Origin: an uncultured Arcanobacterium sp.
GTDB lineage: Bacteria > Actinomycetota > Actinomycetes > Actinomycetales > Actinomycetaceae
Assembly: GCA_958428545.1 (NCBI GenBank)
Contig: CAUAGM010000001.1
Location: 310,001 to 374,000, forward strand
Reading direction: 5' to 3'
Length of the DNA: 64,000 bases
Below the pieces are notes generated by a model. The model saw nothing but the letters and a program-made list of their open reading frames with translations. It did no database searches and was not told the DNA's origin. Shown in pieces: positions 17,478-26,100 of the stretch (position 1 is its first letter; every line of letters begins with the position of its first letter). A program made the position numbers and the translations under genes.

Positions 17478-18176
17478 ATGCTCATGGCTCATTCTCATAT
17501 ATTGCTCCTGGCTTCTGCTTCACCTGCGCGTCGAGCAACTTTAGACGCTGCCGGCATTCGGCATACTGTGCTTGTCTCTGATGTGGACGAAGATGCCGTG
17601 CTGCGCACAGCTATTGAGGAAGCTGACGACGCAGAATTGACAGCCGCACAGAAAGTGCAGATTTTAGCGTGTGCGAAAGCTCGTGCGGTAGCAAAAGAAG
17701 TACGTGAGCAGGGGAATCCTTTAGGGGTGACGGCGGTCGTCGGCTGCGATTCGATGTTTGAGATGGGCGCAGATGTGGTGGGCAAGCCTCATACTGAAGA
17801 GGTGGCACGCGAACGGCTGCATCGTATGAGCGGTCATGCTGGAGAGCTTTATACAGGGCATTGTGTGATCGATATGGCAGCGGGGGCTATGGGCGGAGCT
17901 GTGGCGGAAGCAGCGGCAGAGGAAAACAGTGTGGAGGCTTGTGCCGTTTCTCAGGCTAGAGTCTATATTGCTGAGCTTAGTGATGAAGATATTGATGCAT
18001 ATATAGCCAGTGGAGAGCCGTTGCATGTGGCAGGTTCTTTTACGATTGACGGGCGCGGTGGTCCGTTTGTGGAGCGTATTGAAGGAGACCATCACGGTGT
18101 GGTGGGGATTTCTCTACCGCTGCTGAGGAATTTGCTTGCTCAGCTTGGATACGGCATCACAAGCTTTTGGAAATAA
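17478..18176 (+). CDS. maf: Maf family nucleotide pyrophosphatase
   Basis: A 232-residue cytoplasmic house-cleaning enzyme of the Maf/YhdE family that hydrolyses non-canonical or modified nucleoside triphosphates. The N-terminal LASASPARRATLDAAGI motif is classical, followed by the catalytic-aspartate region VVGCDSMFE, GKPHTEE, YTGHCVID and the C-terminal GSFTIDGRGGPFVERIEGD. An Ala/Glu-rich insertion of about 20 residues follows YTGHCVID, making it somewhat longer than usual. The start may be 17478 or the ATG at 17484. The end lies about 40-60 bp before the adenylate cyclase start, so the two are probably co-transcribed. Confidence 0.93.
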   Translation: MLMAHSHILLLASASPARRATLDAAGIRHTVLVSDVDEDAVLRTAIEEADDAELTAAQKVQILACAKARAVAKEVREQGNPLGVTAVVGCDSMFEMGADVVGKPHTEEVARERLHRMSGHAGELYTGHCVIDMAAGAMGGAVAEAAAEENSVEACAVSQARVYIAELSDEDIDAYIASGEPLHVAGSFTIDGRGGPFVERIEGDHHGVVGISLPLLRNLLAQLGYGITSFWK

Positions 18177-18214
18177 GTAAGACGTATGTATCAATTACTG
18201 CGAAGAGCGGTGAA

Positions 18215-19327
18215 ATGCACTATAGTAAGTTTGTGATGCCCACCACAAGCCATACTTATCTTTCTCAAGCGCGCGATAGGCAATGCAGTATTGCGCAGCA
18301 GCCGTGTAACGTAGAACAGCACGTATCTCGGCTGATTGGTGGCGCCGAAAAATACACTCTTGAGCAAGTTATGGAAAAAACTGAATTGCCCGAAAGGATT
18401 ATTCGGCGTTTTTGGCAGGCGATGGGTTTTCCCTCGGTCACAGATCCTTCCCGCCCGCTTTTCACAGATTACGATATCGACGTTTTTCGTGCGTATATAT
18501 CTTTGACGGATAAAGGGCTTGCTGATCTTGATACTCTCAACTCTTTGATTCGTGCGCAATCGCATTTCGCTGATCGGCAGGTGCTGTGGCAATATGAAGC
18601 GCTCGTGGCAGAGTTTGAAAGCAGGTTTGATTTGCCTGAAATAGAGGCACGCCATCAGGTGCTTGAGCGCATTGACGAATACGAAGAGTTTTTTATCTAT
18701 CAGATGAAGTATGCGTGGCGGAGGCATATGGCGGCGCTTATGCGGCGTTGGGAGACCGAGCTTGATGCTCGAAAAGAAGAAAAAGAACCAGAGCGTTCGG
18801 ATATGTTGCCATTGCAGCGCGCGCTTGGCTTCGTTGATCTTGTGAATTTTACGCATACCTCTGGGCAGCTTTCTCCGCATGCTTTGGTCGATTTTATTCA
18901 AACTTTTGAATTTACTGTGAGAGACGTTGTGAGCACATACGGAGCGCGTGTGGTGAAAATGGTGGGAGACGCCGTGCTTTATGTTGCTGACGATATCGAA
19001 ACTGGTGTGCAGGTGGTAAACAATATCGTCAAAGCTCTTGCCCAATCGCACAATATGCCTGATGTTCGTGCATCTCTTGTGTGGGGTGGAGTGATCAGCC
19101 GTTTTGGTGATATTTTCGGACCGAGCGTCAATCTTGCGTCGCGTTTGTGTAGCGTCGCTCCAGTAAACGGTATTCTCGTGGATCATAAAACTGCTGAGGT
19201 GCTTTATCAGCTTGATCCTCACGGCTTCAATATTCAGCCTTACGACATTCCAGAGTTGGAAGGGATTGGCACGATCAATGCGGCTCGGGTAGAGGTGCTG
19301 AAAGAGCTGAATCTGCCCACGCCGTAA
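18215..19327 (+). CDS. class III adenylate cyclase, Rv1264-like
   Basis: Makes cAMP from ATP; no membrane segment is seen, so it is probably cytosolic. Counting from the ATG at 18215 (370 residues), the catalytic domain begins near 195. It contains metal aspartates D208 (FVDLVNFT) and D252 (KMVGDAVLY), the ATP-selecting K248, the aspartate D299 of DIFGPSVNLASR, and transition-state residues N306 and R310. All canonical residues are therefore present. The first 190 residues are helical with a MerR-like start (TLEQVMEKTELPERIIRRFW) and resemble the autoinhibitory, pH-sensing domain of mycobacterial Rv1264. An alternative start is GTG 18233, 7 bp after a TATAGT, which would be leaderless. It is convergent with the LCP gene. 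Confidence 0.9.
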   Translation: MHYSKFVMPTTSHTYLSQARDRQCSIAQQPCNVEQHVSRLIGGAEKYTLEQVMEKTELPERIIRRFWQAMGFPSVTDPSRPLFTDYDIDVFRAYISLTDKGLADLDTLNSLIRAQSHFADRQVLWQYEALVAEFESRFDLPEIEARHQVLERIDEYEEFFIYQMKYAWRRHMAALMRRWETELDARKEEKEPERSDMLPLQRALGFVDLVNFTHTSGQLSPHALVDFIQTFEFTVRDVVSTYGARVVKMVGDAVLYVADDIETGVQVVNNIVKALAQSHNMPDVRASLVWGGVISRFGDIFGPSVNLASRLCSVAPVNGILVDHKTAEVLYQLDPHGFNIQPYDIPELEGIGTINAARVEVLKELNLPTP

Positions 19328-19341
19328 GCTGCGAGATTTTC

Positions 19342-20796
19342 TCAGCGCAGTGGATTATAAAAATCTGCTTGGGTAATGCTTCCGTCTAGTACTTTTTGCC
19401 AGAAAATATCGTGTTTATTTCGATCAAGTAATACAGCAGACTGCCCATCGTCTGTCCAATAAGCAATATCTGCGATTGGGGGAGCGCCGGAAATTCCATT
19501 GCTCATTGCATTTTTCAGGTCAAGACCAGCAAAAGCAACATTGGTGATGGAATCGTCGTCATCTACTGTGAGTACGCTTGCGACTGCGCCAACGAGAGTT
19601 TTTTGCTTCGATGGGCTGAGGATTATTTCGCGGGTGAACGCTTTATTCATAATTGCGCCGATTACTTGCCGTTGGCGCAAGCCGCGCCCGATATCGCCCG
19701 CAACATCTGCTTTGCGCATACGGGAGAAAGCTAGAGCGGTATCGCCGTCTGCGTTTTGGCAACTTTCTTCTTCTCCTTCTGCCCAGCTCCAGGTAAGAGC
19801 TGATTCAGGATCAACGAGAGTAGAATTTCCGGCGCTATCTTCGGAAATACTTTCAGAAATAATAGAAGATCGCTTAAGGCAGAGATTAACCCCTCCTACT
19901 GCATCTGTGAGATCTTTAACTCCATCCATACCGATTTGCACGTAGTGATCGATTGTAAGCCCTGTGTAGTTTTGTACTGTCTGTACGAGCAGCTTCTGCC
20001 CACCCCATGAGAAAGAGGCGTTGAGTTTAGCGTTGCCGTATCCTTCGACTGGTACCCAGGCGTCACGAGGAAGGGAAATGAGTGAAGCATTTCCTGAGCG
20101 TGGTTTGTGCAGCAGCATAATCGTATCGGCGCGCTGCCCATCTGCGTCGTCACTTATCGTTTTTCCGCGTTCATCTGAGCCGACAATAAGATAGGTTGTG
20201 CCCGCAGTGCCTTTTCGATCCGATAAAATATCTAATCGTGTGAGCTGGGAATTTCCATAGTTGATCAGATGCATACCCCAGCAAAGTGTGGCAATGATAG
20301 CGAAAGCAAGCACGAGAGCAACGGCAGATACGGTGCTGTGTAGCGTTATTTTTGGCTTTCTTCGCGCGAAAGATTGTGAAGCTGCCGAGGCGGCTTTGCG
20401 AGGTTGAAACTGCCCAGATGAGGGGGCGTGCGGTGGATAAGTTCGAGGAGAATGTGGCTGTGTTTGAGGATGTTCAGGGATTGCCGATCGGAGTTTAGCA
20501 TGAGGGGTATAAGCTGGCGGCTGGATTGCTAGGAGCTGCTCACTGCCGTGCTCGCCGTCACGATAAGAAAAATGCGCTCTATAGGATTCTCGCTCAGAAG
20601 ATCGCAATGCTCGTTCATCTTCATTAAACGATCGCTTCAGCGGCACGCGGCTGGGAGATTGAGGCGGTGTGCCGTGCTTATCGCCATGAGCGCTGCTGGC
20701 AGCTGAAGAGAATGTACCTGTGCCAACGCGCCTAGCTCCGTGTGCTGAAGGGCGAGGAGGGCGAGATTCCGGTTCAAATGACGGCGGATTCGGCAT
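19342..20796 (-). CDS. LytR-CpsA-Psr (LCP) glycopolymer transferase with long disordered N-terminus
   Basis: A 484-residue membrane enzyme expected to transfer a lipid-linked glycan to peptidoglycan on the outer face of the membrane. About 150 Pro/Ser/Arg-rich cytoplasmic residues precede one helix (about 154-178). The LCP domain follows, with LIVGSDERG, GQRADTIMLLH, the arginine-bearing LISLPRDAWV, and RMRKADVAGDIGRGLRQRQ near its end. The long N-terminal extension could be a kinase target or interaction tail; this is inference. It lies directly downstream of a second LCP gene and at the edge of the polysaccharide locus, which fits the attachment role. Confidence 0.93.
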   Translation of the reverse strand: MPNPPSFEPESRPPRPSAHGARRVGTGTFSSAASSAHGDKHGTPPQSPSRVPLKRSFNEDERALRSSERESYRAHFSYRDGEHGSEQLLAIQPPAYTPHAKLRSAIPEHPQTQPHSPRTYPPHAPSSGQFQPRKAASAASQSFARRKPKITLHSTVSAVALVLAFAIIATLCWGMHLINYGNSQLTRLDILSDRKGTAGTTYLIVGSDERGKTISDDADGQRADTIMLLHKPRSGNASLISLPRDAWVPVEGYGNAKLNASFSWGGQKLLVQTVQNYTGLTIDHYVQIGMDGVKDLTDAVGGVNLCLKRSSIISESISEDSAGNSTLVDPESALTWSWAEGEEESCQNADGDTALAFSRMRKADVAGDIGRGLRQRQVIGAIMNKAFTREIILSPSKQKTLVGAVASVLTVDDDDSITNVAFAGLDLKNAMSNGISGAPPIADIAYWTDDGQSAVLLDRNKHDIFWQKVLDGSITQADFYNPLR

Positions 20797-20835
20797 GGCA
20801 GGAGATATCCTCTCGATAAGCTTGAGAATTAAGAA

Positions 20836-22128
20836 TTAGTGAGACGGCGTATCTGATTCAGATGTGGTGGAATCTGCACTATCGCCCGTTTCCTTTGGTG
20901 ATGAGGTTGTGGGATCTTTCGGGTGACGATTTCGCACAACGACTTCGCTTTGCTCGGGAGCTTCTTGGATTGCTGAAGCAGGAATAGGTTTATCGTTTTT
21001 CACTGCTTCCCACAGAATACTTGCCTGTGCATTTTCTCGAACCCTATTCGGATCATGAGGATCGTTGTACACAGGGAGAGTCATAAAATTAACGTTGTTT
21101 TCAAAATCTAGCCCTTTGAGCGAATAGGCGAGACCTCCGAGGAAGGGCAGATTTCCGAGACCTTCAGAGGTGTCAAGATTTTTGGTGACGCCTGTGGCTA
21201 CCTGGTAGAACGTTTGAGTATTTGTAAAGACGTTCATTGAGAAAAGCTTTTTCAGAATTTGGAAGACGAGTTCTTGCTGACGTCCGATTCGCGAAAGATC
21301 AGAACCGTCTCCTAAAGCGTGGCGTGCGCGCGCAATAGCCAGAGCTTGAGCTCCATCTAAGGTGTGGCAGCCAGCACTGATATTAAGTTGGGCGTCGGCA
21401 TCGTGAACGTCTTCTGCAAAGCACATATCAACACCGCCAATTGAGCCTACAACATCTTGAAAAGATTGAAAATTGACGACGGCAAAACCGTCAATCGTCA
21501 ATCCGCTCATTCTTTCTGCTGTTGCAAGTGTGCAGGAGGCTGCTGCGCCTACGTCTCCTGTACTGCCGCCAATCATAAACGCGGAGTTAAACATCGCATT
21601 GCTTTGAGGCCATGTTGTATTGCCGTCTGGAAGAGTGCATTCAGGAATTTCTACGAGGGTATCGCGCGGGATTGAGATGACGTCTACGCGGCTTCGGTCT
21701 GCTGAAATATGCACGAGCATTGTAGTGTCTGCGCGCATACCCTCGACGCCTTCCTCATTTTCCTCAGGGCGTGCATCAGAGCCAAGCAGCAAGATATTAA
21801 GAGGCTGCCCTGCTTTTTGATCGATCGGGATAGTGGGTTTGGCTTTTTTAGTGGGTGCGCGAACAATCTGATGCTGCTGCACATTTGCTTGCAGTTTGTA
21901 ATACATCGTTGCGGCTGCCGAAGTGCCGCTCAGTAAGATGGCAAGAAATATAAGCCCTAGAGAACGCAGTACAACGCTGAGTACTCCTGTTTTGCGGGCG
22001 TGGGCGGGGGCATGATGATTGCGGTCAGATTCAGCATGGCGCGCCAGCAGCTCATGGCTCGAATCCGTACGGCTTGCGATATTTCGCTCATGTTCACCGT
22101 TCAAAGTTTTTGCCATGAGGTCTATCAT
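20836..22128 (-). CDS. LytR-CpsA-Psr (LCP) glycopolymer transferase
   Basis: A 430-residue LCP protein with one membrane helix at about 50-74. The catalytic domain is marked by ILLLGSDARP, MRADTTMLVHI, VISIPRDTLVEIP and ARARHALGDGSDLSRIGRQQ. It has four or more cysteines in the extracellular part (ECTL, SCTL, MCF, GCHTL), unlike the neighbouring copy, so disulfides are possible. The C-terminal tail of about 40 residues is Pro/Ser/Thr/Asp-rich. ATGs at 22128 and 22116 are both possible starts. Two LCP genes in tandem often differ in which glycopolymer they prefer; here both border the same glycan locus. Confidence 0.93.
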   Translation of the reverse strand: MIDLMAKTLNGEHERNIASRTDSSHELLARHAESDRNHHAPAHARKTGVLSVVLRSLGLIFLAILLSGTSAAATMYYKLQANVQQHQIVRAPTKKAKPTIPIDQKAGQPLNILLLGSDARPEENEEGVEGMRADTTMLVHISADRSRVDVISIPRDTLVEIPECTLPDGNTTWPQSNAMFNSAFMIGGSTGDVGAAASCTLATAERMSGLTIDGFAVVNFQSFQDVVGSIGGVDMCFAEDVHDADAQLNISAGCHTLDGAQALAIARARHALGDGSDLSRIGRQQELVFQILKKLFSMNVFTNTQTFYQVATGVTKNLDTSEGLGNLPFLGGLAYSLKGLDFENNVNFMTLPVYNDPHDPNRVRENAQASILWEAVKNDKPIPASAIQEAPEQSEVVVRNRHPKDPTTSSPKETGDSADSTTSESDTPSH

Positions 22129-22206
22129 AGTTGGAATTGCACTAAAGAGTGGCGATATGCCGATGAGGAATACGCCACGCAGCCCAGAAGATAAAGCAAA
22201 GTGCCG

Positions 22207-22800
22207 TCAGCTGGTGAATACTGTTTTGATCGTTTCGAAAATAAGTTTTGCATCGCCGCAAAGAGATCTGTTTTTTACGTATTGTGCGTAAAGAGCAGTC
22301 TTTTTAGGGATGAGTACTTCTTCGTAATAGCGTGCTGGGTCTGCTGCAGCCGCTAATTCGTCTGCTTCGTTGCGGTATCTAATAGATGCAGGATCCGTGA
22401 TTCCAGGGCGTACCGAGAGAATCAGATCGCGCAGATCTTCAGGCCACTTTGCCACGTATTCGGGGACTTCTGGGCGAGGTCCTACGAGTGCCATTGTGCC
22501 TCGAACAACGTCGATAAGCTGAGGAAGCTCATCGAGTTTAGTTTTACGCAGTACGCGCCCTACGCGCGTCACCCGAGGATCTCCTGTGGCTGATACATTC
22601 ACTAGCGGTTTCTCATCGCGCATAGTGCGAAATTTGTGGATTTTGAAAGGCGCTCCGTGAAGTCCGATTCTTTCTTGACGGAAAAAGACGGGGCCATCAG
22701 AATCAATTTTTATCGCGAGTGCTGTTGCGGCAAAAATTGGGCAGAGTACTATGAGCGCCGCAGCAGATACGGTTTGGTCGATTATTTTTTTCGCTTTCAT
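22207..22800 (-). CDS. phosphoglycosyl transferase (PglC/WcaJ C-terminal type)
   Basis: A 197-residue monotopic membrane enzyme that would transfer a phospho-sugar from a UDP-sugar to undecaprenyl phosphate, the first membrane step of glycan assembly. It has one N-terminal hydrophobic segment (about 8-28), the signature DSDGPVFFRQERIGLHG, the HKFRTM block, KTKLDELPQLIDVVRG and VGPRPEVPEY. It is the minimal PglC-like form without the large N-terminal membrane domain of WbaP. The stop of the upstream aminotransferase gene is 6 bp away, so the two are co-transcribed. Confidence 0.94.
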   Translation of the reverse strand: MKAKKIIDQTVSAAALIVLCPIFAATALAIKIDSDGPVFFRQERIGLHGAPFKIHKFRTMRDEKPLVNVSATGDPRVTRVGRVLRKTKLDELPQLIDVVRGTMALVGPRPEVPEYVAKWPEDLRDLILSVRPGITDPASIRYRNEADELAAAADPARYYEEVLIPKKTALYAQYVKNRSLCGDAKLIFETIKTVFTS

Positions 22801-22806
22801 TGCGGC

Positions 22807-24027
22807 TCACTTCGTCATATCGGCAAGAATTGAATGAGCGTGCTCGCCAACGTACTCAACCTGTTCGTCTGTGAGTACGGTATGTAAAGGAAGCGTCACT
22901 TCATGTTCGTATGCGGTATAAGCATTCGGATAATCAGCGATATTAAACCCAAGATCCCTATACGCCGTAAGCAGGGGGAGGGGCTTGTAGTGGACGTTGC
23001 AGGAAATTCCTCTCTCATACATGCGCTCAATAAAAGCATTGCGCTGATCGAGCGTGAGTGTATCGAGTGCAAGCAGATATAGATGCCCTGAGCTGCGCCA
23101 GTGCCGCCCTTGAGCATCGATTCCTTCATGTGGCATTGGGGTGAGAGGAAGATCTGCAAGTGCTTCGCTATAGCTGCTGATAATGGAGTGACGCCGAGCA
23201 ATAGTTTGCGTATAGCGCTGCAGCTGCGAAAGCCCGAGAGCTGCCAGAATATCAGGCATATTCGCTTTATATCCAGGAAACATAATGTCGTATTCCCAGG
23301 CGGCAGAGTTAGTCTTTTCTAAAGCCGATTTAGACTGTCCGTGCAAGATATTCAATTTCAGGAATTTTTCGATATCAGCATGGTCTGCTGGATTTTCATA
23401 GCTCCACGTGATCGCTCCGCCTTCAGAGGTGGTCAGATTTTTCACGGCGTGGAAGGAAAATGCTGTGAAATCTCCGTAGCTTCCTGCACGGTGTTTTCCA
23501 AGAGTTGCTCCCAATGAATGAGCACCATCAACGATGAGCGCAATACGCCCGAAAGCTTCTTGTGCTGGAGAGGCCGGAAGGAAGCGCGACCGTGCGGCAT
23601 CGAGCACTTCATAGATTGGATCCAGATTTACCATACGCCCGGCTAAATCTACGACGATGACGGCTTTTGTGCGTTCGGTGATTGCTTCGCTAATGCGCTC
23701 CGCACTCGTGAAATAGCTGCCAGGATCAACGTCAACCATCACGATGTTTGCTCCGACGTGCTCGATTACGGAAGCTGAGGCAGTGTAGGTATAGGCTGGC
23801 ACGATCACTTCATCGCCTGGGCCAATGCCCAGGTAGCGCAGTGCCGATTCCAAAGCGGCAGTAGCTGAATTGAGCAGCACTGCTCCTGCTGCTCCAGAGA
23901 AATCACGCAGCTGCGTGCGAAATTCTTCGCCAACAGGCCCACTCGTAATCCATCCAGAGCGAAGCACTTTCACAACGGCTTCAATATCTTCATCGCGAAT
24001 ATCTGGAGGAGAAAAAGGAATGTTCAT
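22807..24027 (-). CDS. DegT/DnrJ/EryC1/StrS sugar aminotransferase (PglE-like)
   Basis: A 406-residue PLP enzyme expected to aminate a 4-keto-6-deoxy UDP-sugar. The PLP lysine is K196 in SFHAVKNLTTSEGG, the cofactor-binding aspartate is D167 in IVDGAHSLGA, and the N-terminal SPPDIRDEDIEAV and VLRSGWITSGP are typical of PglE/PseC/WbpE relatives. It lies between a PglC-like transferase and a divergent PglF-like dehydratase, so the substrate is most likely UDP-2-acetamido-4-keto-2,4,6-trideoxyhexose. The gluco or galacto outcome cannot be read. No PglD-type N-acetyltransferase is in the window. Confidence 0.93.
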   Translation of the reverse strand: MNIPFSPPDIRDEDIEAVVKVLRSGWITSGPVGEEFRTQLRDFSGAAGAVLLNSATAALESALRYLGIGPGDEVIVPAYTYTASASVIEHVGANIVMVDVDPGSYFTSAERISEAITERTKAVIVVDLAGRMVNLDPIYEVLDAARSRFLPASPAQEAFGRIALIVDGAHSLGATLGKHRAGSYGDFTAFSFHAVKNLTTSEGGAITWSYENPADHADIEKFLKLNILHGQSKSALEKTNSAAWEYDIMFPGYKANMPDILAALGLSQLQRYTQTIARRHSIISSYSEALADLPLTPMPHEGIDAQGRHWRSSGHLYLLALDTLTLDQRNAFIERMYERGISCNVHYKPLPLLTAYRDLGFNIADYPNAYTAYEHEVTLPLHTVLTDEQVEYVGEHAHSILADMTK

Positions 24028-24099
24028 ACGTCTATTATCTCACTATTGCCCATTGAGTGCGCTAAGGCTTACCCGAATTTATAGTGCTGCACGCTACAC

Positions 24100-24121
24100 T
24101 AGAGCTAGCATAGAGCTAGCA
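24100..24121. repeat. 11-bp tandem duplication in a divergent promoter region
   Basis: TAGAGCTAGCA occurs twice in direct succession (24100-24110 and 24111-24121) between the divergent aminotransferase and dehydratase genes. Each copy contains the palindrome GAGCTAGC-like core, so a regulator-binding site is conceivable. Confidence 0.65.
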
Positions 24122-24154
24122 TTATAGGCAGATCAATAGTGAAAGAGACTAAGT

Positions 24155-25942
24155 ATGCTGATTTCTACGTGGCTGCGCCGAAGCATTGTTGTGTGTGTAG
24201 ATGTGATGAGTTGGGCAATAGCTGTAGCAGCTGTTACGTGGCTACGTTTTGATTTTACGTTGAGTGCGGGAGACATCGCAGGTGTGCTTGCTTTTGCGCT
24301 CACAGCGATTGTCGTGCAGGTGATTGCAGGATTTATCTCTCGGCATTATCTGAATCGCTACTGGTTGGCATCATTTGAAGAAGTGGTGTCGCTGGCAGAG
24401 CTTGTGATTTTTGCCAGCGCTATGGGAGTGCTGTTTACAGCACTAATTTATCCTGGATATTTCGTTTCCCGAGCGGTGGCAGCTTCTGCACCGCCAGTAG
24501 CATTGCTCCTGATGGCTGCGGCACGAATACTATGGCGGCTTATCAAGAAAGTGCGCCGCCACGGAGCTGCCGATCCCGAGCCTGTGATTTTGATTGGAGC
24601 TGGGCGGGCAGCTGAGCAATTGATTCACCAGCTGCAGGTCGATATGGCTTCTCCTTATCAGGCAGTGGCGTTGATTGACGATTCACCTGCTAAACAAAAC
24701 TTGAGACTTCGTGGAGTGCCCGTCAAAGGCAAGCGTGACGATTTAGCGAGAGTAGCGAAAAATTTGGGTGTTCGGACTGCCATTTTTGCTATTTACAGTG
24801 CTGATTCAGATGTGAAAAATGCGTATGCTGAGATAGCTAAACAAGCTGGCATTGATTTACTGGTTGTGCCTCAAATAGGGGAGCTGCTCGATGGTACTGT
24901 CGATCTTTCAAATGTGCGTAAGCTGAACGTCACTGATCTGCTTGGGCGGCGTCAAATTAAAACGAATCTTCAGGAAATTGCCGGCTATATTGAAGGTAAG
25001 CGAGTGTTGGTGACGGGTGCTGGCGGTTCGATTGGTTCTGAGATTTGCCGTCAGGTGAAAGCGCTCAATCCTAGTGAACTGATTTTACTTGATCGTGACG
25101 AATCAGAACTTCATGCGATCCAGTTGGATCTGTATGGCTCGGGTATGCTCGACACTCCTGATTTTGCCCTCTGCGATATTCGAGATCGGGAGGCTTTGCG
25201 GGCTATTTTTGAAGCTCACCGCCCGCAGGTTGTATTCCATACTGCCGCGCTCAAGCATTTGCCTATGTTGGAGCAGTATCCGGATGAAGGCTGGAAAACC
25301 AATGTGCTTGGCAGTAAGAACGTTGTGGAGCTTGCTGTGGAATACGGTGTCACGAATCTTGTGAATATCTCAACCGATAAAGCTGCGGAGCCTACTACCG
25401 TTTTGGGGCGCTCTAAGCGTATGGCTGAAAGAATCGTTGCGCATTATTCCCATCAAGTTGCCGATAAGGGCTGGCGATACGTGAGTGTACGTTTTGGAAA
25501 TGTGCTTGGTTCGCGCGGCTCGGTGCTGTGGACTTTCACGTCCCAAATTGAGCGAGGTGGGCCGATCACTATCACGCACCCCGATGTGGAGCGTTACTTT
25601 ATGACTATTCCTGAAGCGTGTGCACTGGTGATTCAGGCAGGGGCTATCGGGCGCGCAGGCGAAGTGCTCGTGTTGGATATGGGTGAGCCTGTGAAGATTA
25701 TGGACGTTGCTCAACGCATGATTGATATGAGTGGAAAAGATATTCAAATCAGAATAACTGGTATGCGCCCTGGCGAGAAGCTCACGGAAGTGCTGCATTT
25801 TGATAATGAGATAGATGAGCGGCCGTTCCATCCGCTTATTTCTCATACGAGCGTCCCTGAGATTTCTCCAGAAGAGTTGTTTGCCGAGCATGATGCCGTG
25901 ACGGCGAAAGATGCAGTGCTGTATTCGGCTAAGAGTGTCTGA
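24155..25942 (+). CDS. membrane-bound nucleotide-sugar 4,6-dehydratase (PglF/WbpM/CapD type)
   Basis: A 595-residue protein with four membrane helices in the first 130 residues. A first Rossmann-like domain follows (LIGAGRAAEQL at about 147-157), then the catalytic SDR domain with VTGAGGSIGSE (about 286-296). The active-site stretch STDKAAEPTTVLGRSKR (about 406-422) shows the WbpM/PglF pattern in which the usual tyrosine is replaced. The expected reaction is UDP-GlcNAc to the 4-keto-6-deoxy intermediate. It is divergent from the aminotransferase that would act next. The last 40 residues are unremarkable. Confidence 0.94.
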   Translation: MLISTWLRRSIVVCVDVMSWAIAVAAVTWLRFDFTLSAGDIAGVLAFALTAIVVQVIAGFISRHYLNRYWLASFEEVVSLAELVIFASAMGVLFTALIYPGYFVSRAVAASAPPVALLLMAAARILWRLIKKVRRHGAADPEPVILIGAGRAAEQLIHQLQVDMASPYQAVALIDDSPAKQNLRLRGVPVKGKRDDLARVAKNLGVRTAIFAIYSADSDVKNAYAEIAKQAGIDLLVVPQIGELLDGTVDLSNVRKLNVTDLLGRRQIKTNLQEIAGYIEGKRVLVTGAGGSIGSEICRQVKALNPSELILLDRDESELHAIQLDLYGSGMLDTPDFALCDIRDREALRAIFEAHRPQVVFHTAALKHLPMLEQYPDEGWKTNVLGSKNVVELAVEYGVTNLVNISTDKAAEPTTVLGRSKRMAERIVAHYSHQVADKGWRYVSVRFGNVLGSRGSVLWTFTSQIERGGPITITHPDVERYFMTIPEACALVIQAGAIGRAGEVLVLDMGEPVKIMDVAQRMIDMSGKDIQIRITGMRPGEKLTEVLHFDNEIDERPFHPLISHTSVPEISPEELFAEHDAVTAKDAVLYSAKSV

Positions 25943-26100
25943 TAAGCGCTCAGACATTGTAGGCAGAATGTGATAGTGCTCTATGAATGCCCTAAAGTAT
26001 CGGCTTTTATCTGGCAATCTGTGCGAGTAGAGCAGGCGATTTTCATGTATGCACGCAATAATCTTGATGGCAGGAAAATAGCACAGGTGTATCGGGAAAG

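Noticed and set aside
25936..25956. terminator after the 4,6-dehydratase gene
   Set aside because: A 7-bp stem (TGTCTGA) exists but includes the stop codon region and lacks a T-run; too weak to call.
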